A stretch of DNA of 64,000 bases from Linyphia triangularis (Eukaryota; Arthropoda; Arachnida; Araneae; Linyphiidae), in assembly GCA_963978545.1 (NCBI GenBank), contig OZ021722.1, forward strand, positions 9,205,401-9,269,400. Reading direction: 5' to 3'. Positions 58,269-64,000 of the stretch are shown piece by piece (the stretch's first letter is position 1; each line of letters starts with the position of its first letter). Both the position numbers and the translations under genes were made by a program. A model generated the notes under the pieces. It had not been told where the DNA came from. It worked only from the letters and a program-made list of their open reading frames with translations, and made no database searches.

Positions 58269-59717
58269 ACTAAGGGTGAGGAACATCGCACAACTTTCAA
58301 TTACACTATCATACTGACATGGGTTTGCGTCATTTACCATTTTTATGTTTTCATCATTCATTTAAAAAAATGACCAGATTGGCGATATTTTTTACCATAA
58401 TTCTTGTATGGATTTTTTTTTTTTTAAAAAAGAAGGAAAAAAAAATTTTTTTTTGCTAAACAGATAATTTCGGCGATATACTTTTCAATAATTCCTATAT
58501 TATCCTTTGTTAAAAGTGAGACTGAGGAGAGGCGAAAGAATGATTGTTGATGAGGTATGCTCCAGGAAATAGAACTCTGTGTTAAAGGCATTCGTTTTTC
58601 AACTTTTTACGCCATTAAACCATTTTTACTTGAATTTCGGAGGTGAGGATGTTCAGAACACCTTAAGATGCATTACCACAGCGATTTTAGACAAAATCGT
58701 TTGAGCCTTTTTTTTAGCAATTACTGAAAAACATGATTTTTTTCAATGGCAGCTACCTTATGCGCATGCGCGATTTTGACGAAAACCTTAATGGTAGGTC
58801 CCTGTGCCATCACCACCCCGTACAACAAATTTGAACATCGTAGGTCAATTTTTTCGTGAGTTATACTGACCACATACACACACAGACATTTTTTCTTTGT
58901 ATATATTGTGTGCATTTTATACCTGAAAATCAGAGTATTATCAAAATAGCCTTTAAATAGAATGTGAACAATGAATCTGTAACTTCAGAAGCAAGCGTCT
59001 TAGTACCTCTTATGGAATAAAAATAAAATGAGTCCGTTTTTTATTTGTTTCAATATAGCTTTTTCCCCTAACTTTTCAAGACTTGTTGAAGATTCCAACC
59101 AACCGCAGATTTATACCGAATACGCATCTATATATCCTTAGTTTCACAATATATTTTCCATGCTAGAAATGTGATAATCACTGTAGATTCAAAAATATAA
59201 AAACATTTCCGGAAAAAATATTAAAAAAAAAGGGAAAAAAATATATAACTTTTTTTTATTTATGCTACTTTACTTATGCTACTTTTATATATATTTTGTA
59301 CGTAAAAATATACATTACCAAATTATCCTTTAGCTACATTGAAATATCTGAAGTTTTGGAAGCAGACAGATAGCAAAGAACATCAAATAGGGTATTGATC
59401 ATATAAATGAAGTCAATGTTTTATTGATTTTGATAGAACATAAGAGTAGAAGATAAAAACTATTAAAAAATGTTCAAATTTAGAATAATAAATGACGAAC
59501 ATATTAAATAAAAATATTAAAAACATTTAAGTATGAGGAACGATAATACTAGAGTCAAGAATTTTAGATTCTTTTATTGAAGTTTGGTGCTTTTATTAAA
59601 GATTCAAACAGTGTACAAATACTAAAAGATTGCAGTTTTGTTCTTGTTTCATTACTATTTACATAAAGGTATACATAAACGAGAAGTGTCATTCTTAAAA
59701 AATAAAGCTGTTGCAGT
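58269..59717. other. Intergenic, no supported feature
   Basis: A+T-rich sequence with homopolymer runs. Nothing recognised. Confidence 0.45.
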
Positions 59718-59723
59718 TTTATT
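59718..59723 (-). promoter_or_regulatory. Polyadenylation signal for the gustatory receptor-like gene
   Basis: TTTATT on the plus strand, AATAAA on the minus strand, about 150 bases past the stop codon. Confidence 0.5.
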
Positions 59724-59872
59724 TATTGATTTTAAACTTTTCCCATAAATTCTAACAAGGGAATCAAGTGCAGTACCGGAACAAAGCTGTGAAAGTGGTG
59801 TTGATTTGATAGGGAATAATGTGTCAAATTTAAAGCATAGATTTTTAGGAAAGTAAGGAACGTAAAAACAAC

Positions 59873-60958
59873 TCACTGCACATTCAAACTGTCAAACAAT
59901 ACGATATACGTAAACAGTGTCCCTATGAATCCTACAATGAAATTACGCTTGATGGGCACAATTTTCCAGACAGAGAAACAAATTTCCGTTTGCGTACAGT
60001 AATACTCTATTCGACTGCCATCCAGACGGTCATGGATTTTGGCATTGAATTCCGAAGATGCTTCCGCAACCGAAGATGCCGACGTCATCATTCCGATAAA
60101 AGACAAAAGAGTGTTCAAAAATATGCACACAATCAAGATGTGGATTTGGACGTTTGCAAAAATAGCAGGATGGAGAAACAGCGAAACAGTGAAGTACATC
60201 CCCGAAGAGGTGAAAATGGCGTTGCACAACACCAGAAAGGATAGTTCGTTGTCGAGTCTTTCGACGGTTGTTTTCAAGGCAATGTAAGAAGGTATAATTT
60301 CATCCAAGTCCAGATTTGAGAATGTGCACAACTGTCCGGTATAGTCTTTTATAAGGCTTCGTACCTGCTGACAGACGAGTGTGTATAATATGGCAAAAGT
60401 ACTAACGGGTAACAGGACAATTACTACGATAAGAAAGGAATATAGTATAGCAACGAAACACATCTGAGCTGAAACTTTTGTGGAATCTGAGACTAAAAAA
60501 GGGTTCATGTTTTGAATTACGTAAATAAACATGGAAAAGATAATAACTGTGTGTAAAACACAGACGCAACTGATCCACAAATACATCCAGCGCATAATCA
60601 TAGATCTTTTATTAAATTCCATTCGGCTTAGAAAGCGGGCGATTTTTTCGAGCTTTTTTATTTTTTTCTGAAGAATCCAACTGTGAAGAATACAAATGGT
60701 TCTCATGACTGCATATGCTATAATTAGGCCGTTTAGAGCAATGAATGACATATATTTGATCATCGTGAAACTTTGGATTGTAATCGCCGAAATGCTGACT
60801 ATCGAGGCTGCGCACCTTGAAATTCGTTGACTGATAGTTCCTCGACACTTGATAGTCATCGGGAAGACAGCGCTTAAGCGAAATAAAACGAACAAAATTC
60901 TGTAGGGTAGTATCATTTGTTTATTGCTTTTATACTTCTTGTTCCTGTAGTTAGTCAT
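59873..60958 (-). CDS. Gustatory receptor-like 7TM chemoreceptor
   Basis: 361 codons in one exon, ATG at 60958-60956. Arthropod Gr proteins are seven-helix, inverted-topology ligand-gated cation channels in the sensory neuron membrane. Hydrophobic segments lie at about residues 17-36, 68-95, 124-148, 163-196, 240-265, 270-292 and 339-357. The N-terminal LPYRILFVLFRLSAVFPMT resembles the R-hydrophobic-G/S-hydrophobic-FP start of the family. The last segment, GFIGTLFTYIVLF, carries the TY of the TYhhhhhQF signature, but the usual QF is replaced by DSLNVQ. Length is slightly short for the family (about 370-450). Insect Grs normally have a phase-0 intron before the last helix; here there is none. 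Orco-type Or receptors are less likely given the TM7 sequence. The specific ligand is unknown. Confidence 0.82.
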   Translation of the reverse strand: MTNYRNKKYKSNKQMILPYRILFVLFRLSAVFPMTIKCRGTISQRISRCAASIVSISAITIQSFTMIKYMSFIALNGLIIAYAVMRTICILHSWILQKKIKKLEKIARFLSRMEFNKRSMIMRWMYLWISCVCVLHTVIIFSMFIYVIQNMNPFLVSDSTKVSAQMCFVAILYSFLIVVIVLLPVSTFAILYTLVCQQVRSLIKDYTGQLCTFSNLDLDEIIPSYIALKTTVERLDNELSFLVLCNAIFTSSGMYFTVSLFLHPAIFANVQIHILIVCIFLNTLLSFIGMMTSASSVAEASSEFNAKIHDRLDGSRIEYYCTQTEICFSVWKIVPIKRNFIVGFIGTLFTYIVLFDSLNVQ

Positions 60959-62510
60959 AACTTTTGTATGTGTACTGTTTATGAAAACGAATTTCGAATC
61001 GTGGTTGCGATGGATTTCTGTTTTTAAAAGTGTTTGATAAGTCTTTCCTTTCTCTGTTTATCAATCAGAGGGCTATCTACTACTACTACTTACTTCTTTT
61101 AAACATTGAAATATATGTTTCTTGACGTCATGTTTACTACTTTGAGGAAAAAACGGTATTGTTTTGAGTGATTAGAAATATGATAATACTTAATATTTAT
61201 TAAAGAATTCATTTCAGCAAGAAAACAAATCTTGGTTTCAACCCACCACAAATTAATTATTCCATTCAATGAGAATATTATAATATAAAGATATATTTTA
61301 TTAATATTATTTTTCAATTATTATCATTTTTAACCGGGACACTATCACGTATAGTTCCGAAATGCATTTATTATTTATATATATAAAAAAAAAAGGTGAC
61401 TTGTTTTCTAAAAGATGCAGCTGTGTTCTTATTGTTGAACATCATTAATTATTCTGATCTTTTTCAATGCAACAAAAGTAAGTGATTCATCTAAGTAAGC
61501 TCTTATTTTCAAAAGTTCTATCCAACACACGCTATTTTCACATTTTTATCTAAATATTTAAGTTCGCAATTTTATAAGTTTGATCTAAACTAGTAACAGA
61601 ATAAAAATTTTGATTAATTTTATTTGATCTTATTCTGTTCAAATTTCAATTTGAAGTGAGTTTTCGTTTTCTTTTACATGTAAAAGTTATTACTAGCTTA
61701 AGCCTTGAATAGGTTTGCTCAAGGAAAAGTCGTGAAAGTAATTGAAATAAGTTAGGCATTAGAAAAGTTATCTCACTTCACGTGTTCTCATAACAGCTTT
61801 TTTGTACATACGAAGTTACAAGTAATTATTCAGAACGTGATTTTGATTTGTTATTACGGAATGATATTTATTTAGTTTATTGCAAAAAATTTATTTTTTA
61901 ATTTAATCTTTTCTCCCTCGATACGTTGAAATATTTTTTCCTTTTGTATTCATGTTTGGACACTTTCAAATGTACATTTTAGCTTCAATGGTTTGGTTTG
62001 AAACTTCCGATTGTCACTTTCTGCCACTTATAAATTGCTCAACACAGTCATATACGTCTCGTAATTAGATTGAATGATGACTAGTAGTATTTTTGGAAAA
62101 TTTCACCACAAATATTTTACATTTATTAAAAAAAAAACAACAGATTATCCTTCCTATATAATTTGATTTTTAATGAGCTTGAAAAGAAGGCGTTTGAGAA
62201 TTTTTTTATCTAGTTTTTTTTTTTTTTTTTTTTAAACATATTCATAAACGAAGACAAATATGTTTCTTAATAAACTGTAAATTGTTGACTAATAAATTTG
62301 CGTAACACTATAAAATAAAAAAGGACCCATTACCATACTCTGAAATGGGGTAATGGTTTATGACGACACTTAGAATACATAACCACAATCTTTCCACGAT
62401 CAAATTCATATTGCAAAATATTTTTGGTTAAATACATGATGAAATAATCAATATCAGTCGTTGCTATCTTATGTATTTTTTAATAACATACTACCTGCGT
62501 GGCCCCTCGT
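60959..62510. other. A+T-rich stretch upstream of the receptor gene
   Basis: No promoter motif or element can be named. Poly-T at 62213-62233. Confidence 0.45.
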
Positions 62511-64000
62511 TGCGGAGACCAAACGTTGGTGAATAGGTTCCAGCTTTGTCGCTTCGCTCATAGAAAGGTTCATTGCAACGCAAAGCCAAGTTGGCTTCGC
62601 TCGCTAAAAATTTCTTTGTAACAAACACAGCTTGCTTAGCTCATTGAAAATATCTTAGACACGCAAGCACAGGTTCACTACACTAGTTGAAAGGCTCATC
62701 GCTATGCAAGCACAAACTTGCTTTTCTCAATGGAAGGCTCCTTGCTGTTCAAGCATGAGCTCGCTTCGCTCATTGAAAATATCTTAGACACGCAAGCACA
62801 TGCTCACTACACTCGTTGAAAGGCTCATCGCTATGAAAGCACAAACTTGCTTCGCTCAATGGAAGGCTCCTTACTGTTCAAGCATGGGCTCGCTTCGCTC
62901 ATTGAAAATATCTTAGACACGCAAGCACAGGTTCACTACACTCGTTGAAAGGCTCATCGCTATGCAAGCACAAACTTGCTTCGCTCCACGGAAGGCTCCT
63001 TGCTGTTCAAGCATGGGCTCGCTTCGCTCATTGAAAATATCTTAGACACGCAAGCACAGGCTCACTACACTCGTTGAAAGGCTCATCGCTATGCAAGCAC
63101 AAACTTGCTTCGCTTCATGGAAGGCTCCTTACTGTTCAAGCATGGGCTCGCTTCGCTCATTGAAAATATCTTAGACACGCAAGCACAGGCTCACTACACT
63201 CGTTGAAAGGCTCATCGCTATGCAAGCACAAACTTGCTTCGCTTCATGGAAGGCTCCTTGCTGTTCAAGCATGGGCTCGCTTCGCTCATTGAAAATATCT
63301 TAGACACGCAAGCACAGGCTCACTACACTCGTTGAAAGGCTCATCGCTATGAAAGCACAAACTTGCTTCGCTCAATGGAAGGCTCCTTACTGTTCAAGCA
63401 TGGGCTCGCTTCGCTCATTGAAAATATCTTAGACACGCAAGCACAGGTTCACTACACTCGTTGAAAGGCTCATCGCTATGCAAGCACAAACTTGCTTCGC
63501 TCCACGGAAGGCTCCTTGCTGTTCAAGCATGGGCTCGCTTCGCTCATTGAAAATATCTTAGACACGCAAAGACAGGCTCACTACACTCGTTGAAAGGCTC
63601 ATCGCTATGCAAGCACAAACTTGCTTCGCTTCATGGAAGGCTCCTTACTGTTCAAGCATGGGCTCGCTTCGCTCATTGAAAATATCTTAGACACGCAAGC
63701 ACAGGCTCACTACACTCGTTGAAAGGCTCATCGCTATGCAAGCACAAACTTGCTTCGCTTCATGGAAGGCTCCTTGCTGTTCAAGCATGGGCTCGCTTCG
63801 CTCATTGAAAATATCTTAGACACGCAAGCACAGGCTCACTACACTCGTTGAAAGGCTCATCGCTATGCAAGCACAAACTTGCTTCGCTTCATGGAAGGCT
63901 CCTTACTGTTCAAGCATGGGCTCGCTTCGCTCATTGAAAATATCTTAGACACGCAAGCACAGGCTCACTACACTCGTTGAAAGGCTCATCGCTATGCAAG
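62511..64000 (+). repeat. 129-bp satellite built of 43-bp trimers with 516-bp higher-order period
   Basis: GAAAATATCTTAGACACGC starts at 62646, 62775, 62904, 63033, 63162, 63291, 63420, 63549, 63678, 63807 and 63936, exactly 129 bp apart. Each unit is three 43-bp subunits, each opening with a variant of TTCGCTCATTGAAA and containing CAAGCA. Variants (CTATGAAAGC at 62831 and 63347; the GTTCAC form at 62931 and 63447) recur every 516 bp. The left edge (62511-62645) is degenerate. The array continues beyond the window. Confidence 0.95.

Noticed and set aside
59655..59876. Frame overlapping the end of the gustatory receptor gene
   Set aside because: It overlaps the receptor's stop, has no motif, and lies in the presumed 3' untranslated region.
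60612..60848. Additional frames inside the receptor ORF on both strands
   Set aside because: Shadows of the receptor coding sequence.

Overview
This is an A+T-rich eukaryotic window with introns, long homopolymer tracts and dense small transposable elements. Introns with consensus GT/AG borders, an arthropod-type gustatory-receptor gene, a tRNA-derived SINE, many MITEs and a mariner remnant point to an arthropod. A chelicerate is my best guess, but nothing in the sequence proves it.

Three genes are recognisable. (1) A plus-strand gene at 16.8-26.5 kb encodes an HSPBP1/Fes1-type Hsp70 nucleotide-exchange factor; four exons join in frame and the N-terminal coding exon was not located. (2) An intronless plus-strand 889-codon ORF at 38.9-41.6 kb is a BAIAP3/Munc13-4-like protein with a degenerate C2 domain and a MUN domain, ending before the usual C-terminal C2. 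(3) An intronless minus-strand 361-codon gustatory receptor-like 7TM gene lies at 59.9-61.0 kb.

Reading splice sites by eye gave further small gene models that single-frame ORF calling misses: a complete two-exon 80-residue coiled-coil protein (minus, 33.75-36.93 kb), a two-exon 68-residue candidate (plus, 5.88-6.94 kb), and the last three exons of an unrecognised Cys/Lys-rich protein (plus, 55.3-58.3 kb). Several other GC-richer blocks (1-232, 690-965, 1849-2033, 14.17-14.25, 15.04-15.17, 32.9-33.3 kb) look coding but their strand or gene structure is unresolved.

The rest is mobile-element sediment. Families A to K as labelled here include: A, ~450-600 bp repeats with inverted ends and an internal microsatellite; B, ~540 bp with a TGGACA..TGTCCA end pair; C, long-arm foldback; D, AAAGCCGGATTTACAC-type ends; E and J, TTAA-flanked piggyBac-type MITEs; two pogo/Tigger-type MITEs; hAT-like elements; a 258-bp near-perfect hairpin; a mariner relic; a solo LTR with 4-bp target duplication; and three copies of a tRNA-derived SINE with target duplications. 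The right edge (62.5 kb to the end) is a satellite of 129-bp units, each a trimer of 43-bp subunits, with a 516-bp higher-order period. No tRNA gene, rRNA, CRISPR or operon-like structure was seen.
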